Source of the DNA: Eleginops maclovinus
Lineage: Eukaryota; Chordata; Actinopteri; Perciformes; Eleginopidae
NCBI RefSeq assembly: GCF_036324505.1
Contig: NC_086368.1
Span: 26,053,878-26,117,877, forward strand
Direction: 5' to 3'
DNA: 64,000 bases
The notes under the pieces were generated by a model that had not been told where the DNA came from, did no database searches, and saw nothing but the letters and a program-made list of their open reading frames with translations. The translations under genes were made by a program, and so were the position numbers. Positions 25,201-37,000 of the stretch are shown here, in pieces (the stretch's first letter is position 1; every line of letters begins with the position of its first letter).

Positions 25201-26593
25201 GAAACTTGAGGATTTTAGCTTTTGCAGACCATTTACATGTAAACCTGTATAATACACTACAGGAAAAGGAAATCCCAAAAAAAGCATTATAGGACATTTT
25301 TAACTGACCTTCTCCTCTCATGTGTGTCGCTGCCCTGCAGGTGCCTGAACCCTGAGGGGATGTTCGCAGCCTTGGCTCTGGTGTCGGCCGTCTTCCTGGG
25401 CTCGGTGTGGGCCGCAGAGAACCAAGATGCCATGAGCAGCTTCAAGAGAGTCAACCCCGTGGCGTTCGGGATCGGCCTCGCGGTCACCAGCTACATCTTA
25501 ATCTGCATGCTGGGGAGCGTCATATGGTTCCTGTCTGCAATCATTCTCCCCCTGGCTCGTGAGTAAACACACATATGAACAGGCTAGGGAAGAAACAGTT
25601 CACATGTAACGGGGTGATTTCCTTTTTTCATCCCTTACAGTTGTATGAAAAAAGACGTAATGAAATGACTGATAAAAGGGAATTTATAGCAGGATTACAA
25701 AGTTAGTCTAAAAGAGCACATAGTGTTAGTTGTGAAAGGATCAGATATTATTTCTCCTCTGTCAGCTGTTCTGTTCTGTAGGCTAATACTTTAAGTGTGA
25801 ATCTAAACGCCTACTGCCTGAATCTGCTTTATGGTTTTCCCCTTCTTTGGATAATTTGTTCTGTTTTTTTAATCCAGTATGTGAACCTGTATGTTCATTA
25901 AATAATGTGCGTGAGATGAACTGTGTGTGTTAAACTAAAACGGAGCATTTCCTGTCAGCTCAGATTTTATTTCTGCTTTTTGAAACTGTAGTATGTGTGT
26001 GCCATTGTTGGTGTATAGCCTGAATATGCTTCATGAAAGGCAGGTTCTCCTTTGAATAAAATCTCAGAGCAGAGGAGACGCTTTTGATCCTAAGTTCACA
26101 ATAAGTAACAATGATATTAAGAGTCTGCTTCCATTTTTTCTAAATAGTAATTGTCACAGAATACATTTTTAAAGCAACCCTCCCCACCCTGCATACAGAA
26201 GTAACTCAATGTGTGTCATATAGCTGTGGTATCATGATCAGTGCATTTGGAGAATTGTGAAATGACAACAGTTCTTTCAAAATCAATGAAACATGTTTTA
26301 GGCTGAAATGCAGATCCTCCACACTGATGCTTTTCTGGTTTGACTCATAATGAGAACAGAGTTTATAGGTTTGTTTTTGCCAAACATTCACAGTCACTCT
26401 CCCCATCTGCTTTACAGTGATACTCGCACATGCATCCTATCGCCTCCGCAACATGAAGAATAAGGTGGAGAATAAGATAGAGGCCGTCGGGCTGAAGCGG
26501 TCACCCATGGGTATTTTTCTGCAGGCTCTGGGTGAGCAAGAGGAGAAGCTTATAAAGATCCAGAACTACCTGGAGGAGAAACTGAAGGATTGA
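20456..26593 (+). CDS. arl6ip5: ADP-ribosylation factor-like 6 interacting protein 5 (PRAF3/JWA)
   Basis: A PRA1-family ER membrane protein; family members affect glutamate transporter traffic and ER export. Three coding exons: exon 1 (20456-20618, then apparently 21627-21665 after an intrusion), exon 2 (25341-25558) and exon 3 (26418-26593). The first 54 residues match the family N-terminus ([29 protein letters not shown]). Exon 2 supplies the hydrophobic PRA1 core ([19 protein letters not shown], then [13 protein letters not shown]). Exon 3 gives [12 protein letters not shown] and GLKRSPMGI. Expected length is about 190 aa (human 188). Exon 1 is split by about 1 kb holding a noisy copy of the upstream region, so as written the frame runs into unrelated sequence after residue 54. 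The exon-1 tail ends at a good GTAAGT donor and has an apparent one-base frame error. The Met of MAKVEL was chosen by homology; in-frame Mets at 20399 and 20417 are less likely. Confidence 0.9.
20619..21626. other. Noisy second copy of the trnt1/arl6ip5 promoter region (probable assembly error)
   Basis: From about 20690 to 21626 this stretch follows 19390-20432 in order, including trnt1 exon 1 sequence, the ACCAATAGCGTGAGG block, the TTACTTTAATAA block, ATGATAATAAAGTTTCA and the start of the arl6ip5 5' leader. Differences are dominated by single- and few-base gaps scattered evenly, with coding and non-coding parts equally affected. It then jumps about 150 bp and resumes inside arl6ip5 exon 1. 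The first ~70 bp (20619-20690) match neither the source nor the exon and include a GTCACGTGAC palindrome. The pattern fits uncorrected long-read gap filling better than a natural duplication. Confidence 0.75.
21627..21665 (+). other. arl6ip5: Displaced 3' part of arl6ip5 exon 1
   Basis: The sequence resembles a degraded repeat of the exon-1 bases just before the break (AACTACATCGCTATAGAG...) and then continues to a GTAAGT donor at 21666. Its last codons read M-P-I-V-G in the frame that joins exon 2 (C-L-N-P-E-G), matching the position of I-V-G-F-L in human ARL6IP5. One extra A upstream is needed to explain the frame, consistent with low base quality. Confidence 0.65.
21888..22370. mobile_element. 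Diverged hAT-like MITE in arl6ip5 intron 1
   Basis: It is built from GTACTTGTACTTTACTTGAGTA-type sequence and shares the GCCAATATTGTACTTTTTACT block with the element at 17682-18085. An (AT)n run at 22193-22225 interrupts it. Worn ends near AGCAGTCGTGTACA and TACTTCTTCTGCA fit the same terminus type. Confidence 0.55.
22193..22225. repeat. AT microsatellite
   Basis: A pure (AT)n run of about 33 bp inside the diverged MITE. Confidence 0.9.
24827..24850. repeat. CA microsatellite
   Basis: (CA)12, immediately upstream of family A copy 2. Confidence 0.9.
24861..25303 (+). mobile_element. MITE-like element, family A, copy 2 (near full length)
   Basis: Left end TTTTAAAGGGGCCCTTGTATGC and right end AAGCATTATAGG...TTTTTAA are imperfect inverted repeats with TTAA at both edges. 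The interior carries all family landmarks and no coding capacity. It lies in arl6ip5 intron 1 in the gene's own orientation. Its right edge is 37 bp before the 3' splice site of exon 2. Confidence 0.75.
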
Positions 26594-27206
26594 TGGGACT
26601 GTATGCACACCTGGCCAAAGATTGTCACTTTTTCTGTGAATGTCTAAACCCTTTTTAAAGCCTGTTTCCTATACAGGGTGTTGTGCTTTTTAAAAGAAAG
26701 CTTGTAATCTGAAGGGCTTTATCTTTACCTCAAGGAATCTCTCACTCCACCCACAACTTGTCGGGGCACTTTTACTTCATGCACTTCACTCCTCTGCTAT
26801 GCAATGTGTTCCTGCTCACAGCTGCAGACTCCTGCCGACGTCAGAAATCAGTTTTATGAGTCTCAGAAACGGGTTACGCTCAGCTAAAGTCGTGAAAGCA
26901 ATGTGTCGTCGTGTGACAAACACTTAAAGAGGGCACACTCGACACACATCACTGCCAGGGTATTTTGAAGGCTTGAAGTTTTGGGATAATGTTTACTTAC
27001 ATGAAAAGAATATTAACAGTGCTGGAGGAAGTATTCAGATCATTCACTCAAAAAAAAGTACTTATGTTACTCTTTGAAAATGTGAAAATCTGTAAGTATC
27101 AGTTAAAGAACCAAATGTGAAATGTCTCAATGCAGAAACATGTCTACTGTGAGTTTATACTTCCAATGAGAGAATATGTGCAATACACCATAATATATTA
27201 TAACCC

Positions 27207-27212
27207 AATAAA
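27207..27212 (+). terminator. Candidate polyadenylation signal for arl6ip5
   Basis: An AATAAA hexamer about 615 bp after the arl6ip5 stop codon. It falls within transposon-derived sequence, so its use is uncertain. Confidence 0.35.
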
Positions 27213-27297
27213 GTTAAAGCAGAGCTCATTTTCATATAAGACTGCTGGTTTTCATTTTGGATTGCTCATTGAACTGTGTGATTTGTAAAACTTCACA

Positions 27298-27381
27298 ATT
27301 GAAGAGGTCCTTTTATGCTTTTGGGGGTTTTCATAATAGAGGCACAAACCTGAAAATGAGCATAATGGGGCCCCTTTTTAA
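27298..27381 (-). mobile_element. MITE-like element, family A, copy 3 (84-bp deletion derivative)
   Basis: It consists almost only of the two ends of the family: GAAGAGGTCC..TTATGCTTTTGGGGG, then ACCTGAAAATGAGCATAATGG and GGCCCCTTTTTAA. The body is missing, which fits an internally deleted copy. It is nested in the hAT-like element around it. Confidence 0.6.
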
Positions 27382-29186
27382 TACAAAAAAGCTGCAAAAT
27401 TGTCTCTTTTATGAAGCTGAAACCATGAAATGTTGGGCATTTTTGCATGAAATATGAATGCAATCATATTGAATGAGGGGAGGATTCATTTTGAATTGAT
27501 TCATCTTTTAAAATCCAACATAAACTGTGTTTTTGCACAATGCATTGTATTTTAAAAGTGTTTCATATGTTTTCTATGCAATATCTTTCTTTAATGTAAT
27601 GCACCTGAGGGAGAAAGTATACCAATACTCAAGTGAAGTACTTAAGTATAGTAAATGTTGTTACCTTAAATCCTACACTGTGCTATAAACCTTTCCAACT
27701 TCATGTTCATGCTTTTAAAAAAGAAACCTTTGTGTTGAGCTATGAAATACATACTTCTACAAACACTGATCATTGAGTCAATATTTGAGATGAAGACTTC
27801 AAAGGAGTGCGAGGTCTTAACCCTGACCATCAGTATTCCTGCTGCACCTCTCACTGCTCCGTTTAATCTTTGACAATGCCCCTCTGGCTGATGGATTGGC
27901 TAACTCTGCCTTCCTCTCCACTTACCCTCATGCTAATCAATGGGCTGCAGTGGATTATAGTGTGGAGAGCTGAGCGCTGCACAGTGACGGAGCGGCGGAT
28001 TCATCTGCAGTCATTCACCTCCAAACCTCGCTTCAACTCGCTGTGTCAGCAACTTCAGACCAAAAAAAAATTGGATTCCTTTTAAAATTGACTGCAGATA
28101 AGGAGAATCCATGTGGAACTGTGTTATATGTGACGTGGCAGTGTGTAAGCATTGAGGGGAAACATGAAGATAAGAGAGATGGGATTTAAAAAGAACTTCA
28201 GAGACTACTGGTTTTGATGATAATTATTACCTTATGTCACATTTTGGGAATGTTTTGCTGTTACTCAAAACAGTCTCCTGCACGGACACAATTATTGCAC
28301 ATTTTGTGTTGTTCCCAGATTTTCTCCTAGTTACTTGTTTCTACCTGACAAGCTCTCTCTGATGAAGGCTGTCCTCCTGCAGGACAAGTGGGGCCAAGAA
28401 GTAGGATTCCTATTTGTTGTTTATCCTGTACAGATGGTTGGGGTAGTTTAAAGTTGAAGTTTAGGAGCAGCAGGGAAAATGTGAGGGACAGTAAATGTCC
28501 AGCTGCTCTGCTGAGTTTGCAAACTTTACACTTATTAATAGACTTAAGGTGAAAAACACCTTTTAGTGTCGTCAATTCGATCATTTGGGCTAATTTGCTC
28601 ATTTCAGAGACATGTAATACAACAAAAATACATTCCTAATTGAAGTCGACATAAGTGGTAACTACTTTTTCCATCCTATTTTCCCGAATTGCCTCGTATT
28701 CTGAGACAGAAATCTCCATTTCAGTAGCCCTAAATACACCAAATGTTCCTATTTCGATGTCTGGATGGGGTTTACAAAGGGGTTTGTTTAAAGTTCACTC
28801 AAGGCCTGATTCATATCACATTTCCTTTCCCAAAACATAGAGCTTTAAATCATCTTGAAGGATTAAATCAACAGTATTTTTACTGCAGGGCCTACAGTTT
28901 ATAAACGACCAAAGGCTTTTGCTTAAATCTGTTAGGATGTTCTATGTGTGGTTCTCTAATGAACCCTACTAATGACCTCTGCACACTCGGGTGTAACGAT
29001 ATTCCTCCACCCTGCTACAGTGGTGATAAATGTCCTCTCCTGCTGTGCCTCATCTACATCCATATTGTGCAACAGGAGGGAGTGAACACAAGCACTGGTG
29101 GATATAAACTCATGTTAAGTCATGTCTGTCTCTGGGGGCACAGTGGAGGCCCTTGTGTAGCTGCAGCTGTTGTGAGGATCATACCA

Positions 29187-29392
<206 letters not shown>

Positions 29393-31771
29393 TGCACGCC
29401 CAACAGGTGTGCCTTTGGGGTTTGACAGAAACCAGTAGAGGCAAACAACAGCCCTTATTAGTTATTGGTGTTTTTGTGTGAAACCCTTGTAATCTTGAAA
29501 GAACATAATTGCTTCCAAAGGTGATGTTCAGTGAGGCAACATGAGTCAGTGACACAAAAACAAACCTGTGTACTGTTTCTGCGCTAGATGCTAACACTTG
29601 CAACATCTGCGTCATCTTTGGGTTCTACCACATAAAGGCGTGGGACGTTGCATTGTATTTATTGACTTACAATAAGTGCAATCAACCATGAAGATACACA
29701 TTCAGAACAGCAATACACTCGGCAAGTAAGGCTTTCAATCAGGCCAAACAATCCCAAGTGCTAATTAGCTTAAAATAAGCTAATACATTAGCTTCAAAAT
29801 GGCTAAAGTGATAAATACAGAAATTTGCTGGGGTTGATTTGCTTTTAATGACCATGATGCACTCAAATGGGTTGGTTTTCAGTCTGTTAGGGAATATGTG
29901 TAGACTTTCTGCAGTTCTGAAATCAGACAGTGCATGTTTTTATTGAGGAGTAGCTTGGTCCCACTCGCAGTGCTAGCTAGCCGATTAGCTGCTATAGAGC
30001 AAAGTGCATCCATATCCAGCACGGTAGACCAGTTCCAGTTTCTTGAAGCAGGCACTGGTAGCCTTAATGTTTGTGGTAATGCACACTCGGGTTGACCCCA
30101 CCAGCAGGCCCGTGAGGCTTTGGTTTCTGACTGGCCAAGCTATTTAGCAAGCCTCATAACTCAGACAGCCTGTCAGTCTGTTAAAAAAGCAGGTTTGGCT
30201 GCTTGAACCCACACTGCAGCCGATCACGTGACATATTCCCCCCTGTGACCTCTTCAGGCTGCCACATCCTTACGAGCCCTTCAATCTTATCGTACACCCA
30301 CACAGCTTTCACTGCCTCCTCTGTAGAAGGCTGTCTGTATTATTAGCCCATATGACCGCGCTGCTAATCCCACTGTTCTTCCTTCATAACGTGTCAGAGC
30401 CATTACCCTCTGGATCAAGGTAAATGCGCTGATCCAGGGGAAGCCGTGAAACAACAAAGTCAATTTAATCTGAGTTTGTTTGAGCCATATGGCAGCGATG
30501 GCATGGCAGACATCCATCTGCTCAATGGGTGTTGTTTGTGTGACACTAATTTCACTGGTGTAGTTTCAGTAGTGACACCAAAACGATACCTAATTTAAAA
30601 CCATACTTTGATGCCAAAGTGTTTCTTTACTATTACCCGGTGATCGCTAGATGTTTATCCTAGATTTGAAAAACTCTCACAAGATGTTCAAGATTTGGGC
30701 AGAGTCTCGTAAATTAAGGACTACTGCCTAAAAATAGACCCAAAAACCTGCAATCACCCAAAAAGCCGCAGATGCTAATGTTTAACACAAGTCGCTGTGT
30801 AAGTACTTTAACTTGATCAAATATACAAAATACGGCATTTTGGCGCAGAACAAGCTGTGAACTTTGTACAACATCATTTTAGTTAATTTACAGTCATATT
30901 ATTGAATCAATTTAATGAATGAATCAATTTAATGACTATATTCACTTTCCTTTTAGTTCAGAGGAGCCCAAATATTAAGGGTCATCGGTGGCTCGTTAGC
31001 CCAATGCTATGCTATTTTTCCTAGCAAGTTGTTAACGCTGTCTGGTCAAGCAGCTTACTGTTGGTTTATAATGAGTTTTATTTAACCAAAAGCAGCTTAT
31101 TGCTTAGGCTAAAACAGGGTTCACAACAATGGAACCTCAAAGTTGTGGAGCGTAAAACCAAAACAATGAGGCTGAAAGGCACTAATGATTCTCAACTCAC
31201 GGGAGAGTGCCTGTTTTACACGGTCAATGAGACAATGGGAATTCCTTTTGGTTCTTTTAGCCAATTTGAATCAGAGACACCAATATAGGCTGACATGGGG
31301 TTGGTTTATCAAAAACTAAAAAGTTCCAGAGAAGCCCCCCTCCAAATCAGTGGCCCAGGCTCAGCGCTAAATGTCACAAACTGGCCCTTAACCTACTGTC
31401 ATTTTGCAAAAGGGGCCCCCTGGGAGACACAAGTTGAGTTTTCCTGAGCTGAGCGAACGTTATGTGATGGAAACATGTTCTAGACAGCAGCTGATTATAA
31501 GTTGCCACAACAATTATCAGGCAATTTCTTGATTTGTTTCAACGAAAGACCCACCATACGATATATTCAACTAAGACTTTAATTGTCACCCAAGGTTTGA
31601 AGGTTTGAACACTCTTTGCTCTTTTTTTGCTATAATTGCCATAATCTTCTTCCTATTAAAGCTTTGTCTGTAGTGTTAGATGAGGGGGAAGCACATAAGA
31701 GCCCATTGTTTATGTAGTGGAGTGTCAGCTGGAGCAGCCTCGCCTGATGTCTGTCTGCAGCTGGTGTGAGG

Positions 31772-31796
31772 CAGCAGCAGCAGCAGCAGCAGCAGC
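31772..31796. repeat. CAG trinucleotide repeat
   Basis: (CAG)8 in non-coding DNA. The poly-Gln, poly-Ala or poly-Cys frames over it have no gene context. Confidence 0.85.
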
Positions 31797-33198
31797 CCAG
31801 AGACACAGGGAGACAGCTGGATACAAAACGACCCCCCCAAACACACACTGCACCAGTTTCTTGCTCTGCCTGCCTCGGGTTAAAGCCGAGAAGTTGGAAG
31901 TGTCTGAGACCTCCCCTGAGCTCACTCAAGAAGCAAAACACTGGAAAGGGGCAGTGAGAGCAAGTGAAACTGCTCCACTGTGGCCTTCATAAGGCAAGCA
32001 GGATATTTGGTGGTGGAAGGAAGCAACAGTGGAAAAAGGAGGCGAAAGGTTGCAGTGTAATCTACATGTGTACAGCAGACTTCTAAAACACAGAGGCCCA
32101 CAGGGAGGGTTGGGTGCTATAAACACCGGCTTGTCATTCACAGGGAGGGAGAAGAACAGGTTTATAACCCATAATGGGTGTGACAGCTTTTAAAGACTGG
32201 TTTGGTCGGTTCACGGCTTAAGGACGCGGAAAACCAGCCTGGCAACACAGCAGGCGGTGGGAACAGCACAGCTCTGCAGCACGAGAGCCTTTCCAAAAGC
32301 AGATCAGCGCCTCATAATTAGCTCTCATCAGGACTGATTGCAGCCCTGCATTTATTCACACCGGCTAAAAAGAAAACAGTTATCTTTCCAAGTATAATCT
32401 GCCTCCTTGAATGCACCACAGACTATTTATACGTTACAATAATGGTCCAGAGCCACTGGGACAAAGCCTGTTGTTCAGAGCAATTAGGTGTGCATTAGAG
32501 TTTAAGTTGTTGTCCTCCAGTGGCTATCATGGTACTGTCTTTAAACCCCATTTCATTAATTGAATTGACTGAACAGACGTTCAATTACCGAATTTAACGG
32601 ATTTGAGTTTAAATCCTGTGTTTTCCTGCACTCAGGTCTTTTCCCTTGATTAGATTCCCTGAGATGTTGCAGTCTTTACATTACCTTTAAATGGACTACT
32701 TTATCCATTCAATGACCCTTTGTTTTATCAGATATTCCTGTTGTGTTACATTTAGATCCAGACCAACACTTCTCTTTAAAGTGCCTCCACGGTGAACCCA
32801 GACTCCCAAAATTGAGAAATTCCTGATGATTTAAAGTAAATTGTATATCTTTACACGTTGCAAAACTTGAAACCGTCCCATAAATTGTGTGGTATGTCCC
32901 AAGTGTCATTTATCCAGGCGTATGCTCAGTAACACACATTTATTTTCACTAAAACCTCACAATACTTTCACATACTGGACTATAAAAAATGAATAGCAGG
33001 CCTTTGCAAGCTAAGACTTTTTCAGCAGAAGTGTAAATAATTGCAATAGTTGTGTAAGTTTGTAAACAGATGCTTTGATATAGTTTTAATTTAAACCAAA
33101 TCCCCTTTACTTAAAGTTAACAGGATTTTCCCACAGTTTAATTATTCGTTTACGAGATTCTTTGACTGAAAACAAACTGATCTAAATGCTGATTTTTT

Positions 33199-33204
33199 TT
33201 TATT
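33199..33204 (-). terminator. Candidate polyadenylation signal for frmd4b
   Basis: AATAAA on the minus strand, about 850 bp after the frmd4b stop codon, followed by an A-rich stretch. It is a plausible 3' end for the transcript. Confidence 0.45.
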
Positions 33205-33831
33205 CAAACAAATGCAATTGTACAAATGACTAAGAACCAGCTTAACAACCATTTCATTTTCACTATATATTACATGCTTTTCAAAAACATAAAAATGCTC
33301 TAAAAAAAAGACGGAACCAGTGTATTTACAAAAAACAACACATTTACATACGGCTTCATTCTCTCGGGAGAAATTAGGAGCACCAGTCCATGATTTCCAG
33401 CATGGATGAAAAAGAACCATGTTAAAATAAAAAAGGTCTTCCTGCGGTGACGGATCCGATGTGGCAGTGATATTGGGTAATACTCAGAATGGTCACAAGT
33501 ATTTGGCTCATTTGTATCGTAAGTACTGACAGTGAGAATACTTTGTAAATGACAAACAAGGAGTATGGTGAGGCTGTTAGTTAGAAGCTGTAATAAAACT
33601 GGCCCTGCAGAGTGTTCCAGGAAGTAGCCATGCTTTGTTTTTGACTCATTCATAACAAGTTCAATCCTTCATTTCTTTGATAACATCCTTATCTGATCCT
33701 TCATGATTACAGTGTTCATACATGTGTGTGGCGGAGGGTTGTTCGCAGCGGCTCAGTAATCCTGTCGTCTCTTTCCCTTTTGTCTCCACCACTCAGTCCA
33801 CAGCAGGTACAGTTTCAGTGCATCATCATCA

Positions 33832-33846
33832 CCCCCCCCCCCCCCC
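33832..33846. repeat. Poly-C tract
   Basis: A run of 15 C in the likely frmd4b 3' UTR. Confidence 0.9.
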
Positions 33847-34054
33847 AATCCAGACATGAAGACGCTCCCGTTACGATCACAGCGTTGCGGGTCAGTTTGG
33901 CAACAGGAAACGTGATTCCTTTACTCTCACGAAAAGTTAAGTTCCTTCATTCTTTGGATCCTCCGGTACAGAGAGAAACAGGTAAGTGCAGTCTAAGGCA
34001 CGATGACGACATGTCAAGGTGAAAGAATTCGGCGCGATGATGACAGATGGGCGA

Positions 34055-37000
34055 CTACACTATTGTTCCCGGTTTAGAGTCTTCGTGCCAGTGTATCTTG
34101 TCGTCCGGCTCTGGGTTTGTGTGATTTTGGTTACTGATGTGCGGATCCATTTGGTTGACATCTATGTAGGATCTGGAAGAAACAGACAAGATGAAACACA
34201 TTAGAGGGATGGAAAACTGAATGTTGCTTGCGATTGGTTAAGAAAGGACTCACCCTGGGCTTCCAACACTGTCCTATTTTATTTTAGCCTTCAAGTGCCA
34301 AGATGAGGAAACTGGCGCTCTAACAAATGGTTCTAAATGTATAAAAATATGCCTTTTATTTTAAGAAGTAATAGATTAATCAATTGCTTGAATTAAAAGG
34401 TCAGAAAATTCTGGAAACTGACCAAAAAATGTCTTGTTTTGTCGATTTAATACCCGAAGATATTCACTTGGATAAAATAAAAAACTGAGAAAGCAAGACC
34501 TTTTTATATTTGAGATATTTTCTTCCATTTTTTGTGGATAAATTAAGGATTAATCAATTTTCCAAATAGTTGATGATTATGTTCTGTCTACAGGACACAA
34601 AAACAAGACACGCTCAAGTTTCTGGTGTGTTGTTATCTCAGTTTCAGACAAATGTCAAACCCAGGGTCAATCCTTCTCACCGTACAGCACAGCAGATGCA
34701 CGCAGGCATTAAAACACAAGCATAGCCTTTGAATGCGACACATTTCAGGGGTCACAATTTCCTCCTCTGCCACACAAGTGCTCTCCCACCACCGCACAAC
34801 ACCCACGGAAACACAGCAACACAAAAATGATCAGAAATGTGAGATGATTTCTGTTAGTCCCTGCCACAGATATCCAAAAAAAAAACACATCACCGTCACC
34901 ATGAGGGGGAAGACTTTACACTCTCATCTCTCACCCTTTCTCCTGTGCTGGGACTGCTAATGGGAGGGGACAGGGGGGGGTTATTTGTGTTGTTCAGTAG
35001 CATAGGCAACATCACCACGCCACTCTAAAGGTCGTGCAGGGAACGCCATCCTATCACGACTCCGCCTCTCAAACTCTGGGGGACATCTGCGCATGAGAGG
35101 GGGTAAAGGTCATGGGTGAGTGGTGTGATGCAACTTCTGGAAACACTGGAGAGCTCGAACTGATGTCAGACACTGAAGCATTATTGGAAGGTACGGCCGG
35201 AAAAATTGAGAAAGGCATTAGCAGCAATGAAGTGATACAGCTCCGACCAATTCTGAAAAAGCTCTCTCACCCAGTCCCAAGTGTAAAGAGAGTTCTAAGA
35301 GAATAATCAACATTCGATAACCAGTCAAAGCAAGCTCTGTTCCCAGCAGGGAGTGAGGGAGCTTTCTAACTGATAAGATGGACTCCCGGACGTCCTGTCT
35401 GTCCTGTTTTTATCTGAAGAAGAGACTGTTTTATTAATGTTTTGGGGACGCTGAATCATGTATCTGGACCATACCAGTACACAGCTCTGGGAAATGGGCC
35501 TCCCGCTGATATCAGGACAGCGGAGAGGCTACATATCTTCCATTGCAAACTGAACCTGTTTTGTATTACCGTGGCAAAAAAAAAAAAGCTGAATAAATGC
35601 AATGAAATTAACGTTAAAGCTCCTTTGCTCGCTCGCGTGAGACGGGAGTGAGAGGAAAGGCAATAGCAAGGATGACTAGAACTAAAACTAAAAGCCATAT
35701 GTTAAATTCTATATCGAGTGGCAGCACACGGGCAGGGTTCTCTCGTGGGCTGAGAGGAAGGCAAACAGCAGAGGAAAACAAAGTATGTGCGGGAAATGTG
35801 ACCACTGTATGACAACAAAAGCCGGCTGGAAGAAGTAAGGCAGGCATGTTTGGTTTTAAAGAAGCCATGCAGTTACCTTATCATACATGACAACGTGAGA
35901 TCAGTCAAACACACTTCAAAACATCGACAAGCAAGACTATGGAGTCACGTTGCAGACAAACTGAGCGACGCGCAGGCTCCGGGAGGTTTTCTGTTTACTT
36001 ACTATGAACTACCTTTAGCAAAGGACACTTTACTGAGCCTGTGCCCTCTGGAGGAGCTTGGTCGCGAAGGGCTGGAGGAAACCTGCCTCACCCGACACCC
36101 GGGGGAGCAGGAGGAAGAGGAGGGATAGGAGGAAGAGGGCGGGGAGGAGGAAGCTGAGGAGGAAGAGCTAGCAGGAAAAGGGGCACAGCGCCTCTGGCCT
36201 TCGGGGCTGAGCCAGGAGCCTTTTAAAAGCTGGGAGGCGCCATATCTATAAGAAAGCAGGGCCGGTGGACAGTTAGGGAGGAGAAGCAGCTTTAAGTCCA
36301 GAGGAACAGATCTGATAATCCTCAGCTCGTCTGTCACCTCATGGCCGTTCTTTCTGCTTTTCATAACTCAAACTGAAGAAAAGGTCACACATCAGTGCAC
36401 AGTAATGTTGTTAAAAACCATGAAGCAGCTTATTTCGTTCTGTAAACATCCATTCTGGGTAATTAACAGTAGTGTTAGCTGTGGGGATAAGGAGGATCAG
36501 GGAGTGGCTTATTGGATAAGACGCCTGAGTTGAGGCCAAGTGGGTTTTTCTTCTTTCTCACCTGCTGTGGGCGGAGTGGCTGTAGGGCGCTGTGCTGTAG
36601 GAGTAGGACTGCGGTACGTGCGCGGGCATGTGGTATTCTGACATGGTGCTTCCAAGACTCATGTGACCGTGCCAGTTTCCACTCAAGGACGCCGAGGACA
36701 CTGGAGACAAATAGGGTACAAGTCAGCATCTGACCCACCTACATGTGGAAACAGGGTCGGCAGCACAATGCAGGACACTACAGAGGCGGTATAGCAGCTG
36801 GTATATGACGCTCCAGACTAACTTTTTCCACAACATGTGTCAGTATAAACCTTCAAAATATCTAAATATTATCCCTTTAACTAATTATTGCCATCTATAA
36901 ATAGTAATCTGCAAAATAAACATCAAAATAATAAGGTAATAAATGGTTGCATTTGTTTTTAAATATTTTCAACAATTAGGAGCTAGTACCAAGTTTAACA

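Larger units (their letters stand above)
27017..27661. mobile_element. Possible hAT-like element in the arl6ip5 3' region
   Basis: It starts ACAGTGCTGGAGGAAGTATTCAGATC, a phrase common to fish non-autonomous hAT elements, and near its end has CTCAAGTGAAGTACTTAAGTA. A short family A copy (27298-27381) lies inside it. The right boundary is uncertain. Confidence 0.4.

Noticed and set aside
31630..31957. Poly-Cys, poly-Ala and poly-Gln frames
   Set aside because: They arise from a CAG repeat in non-coding DNA.
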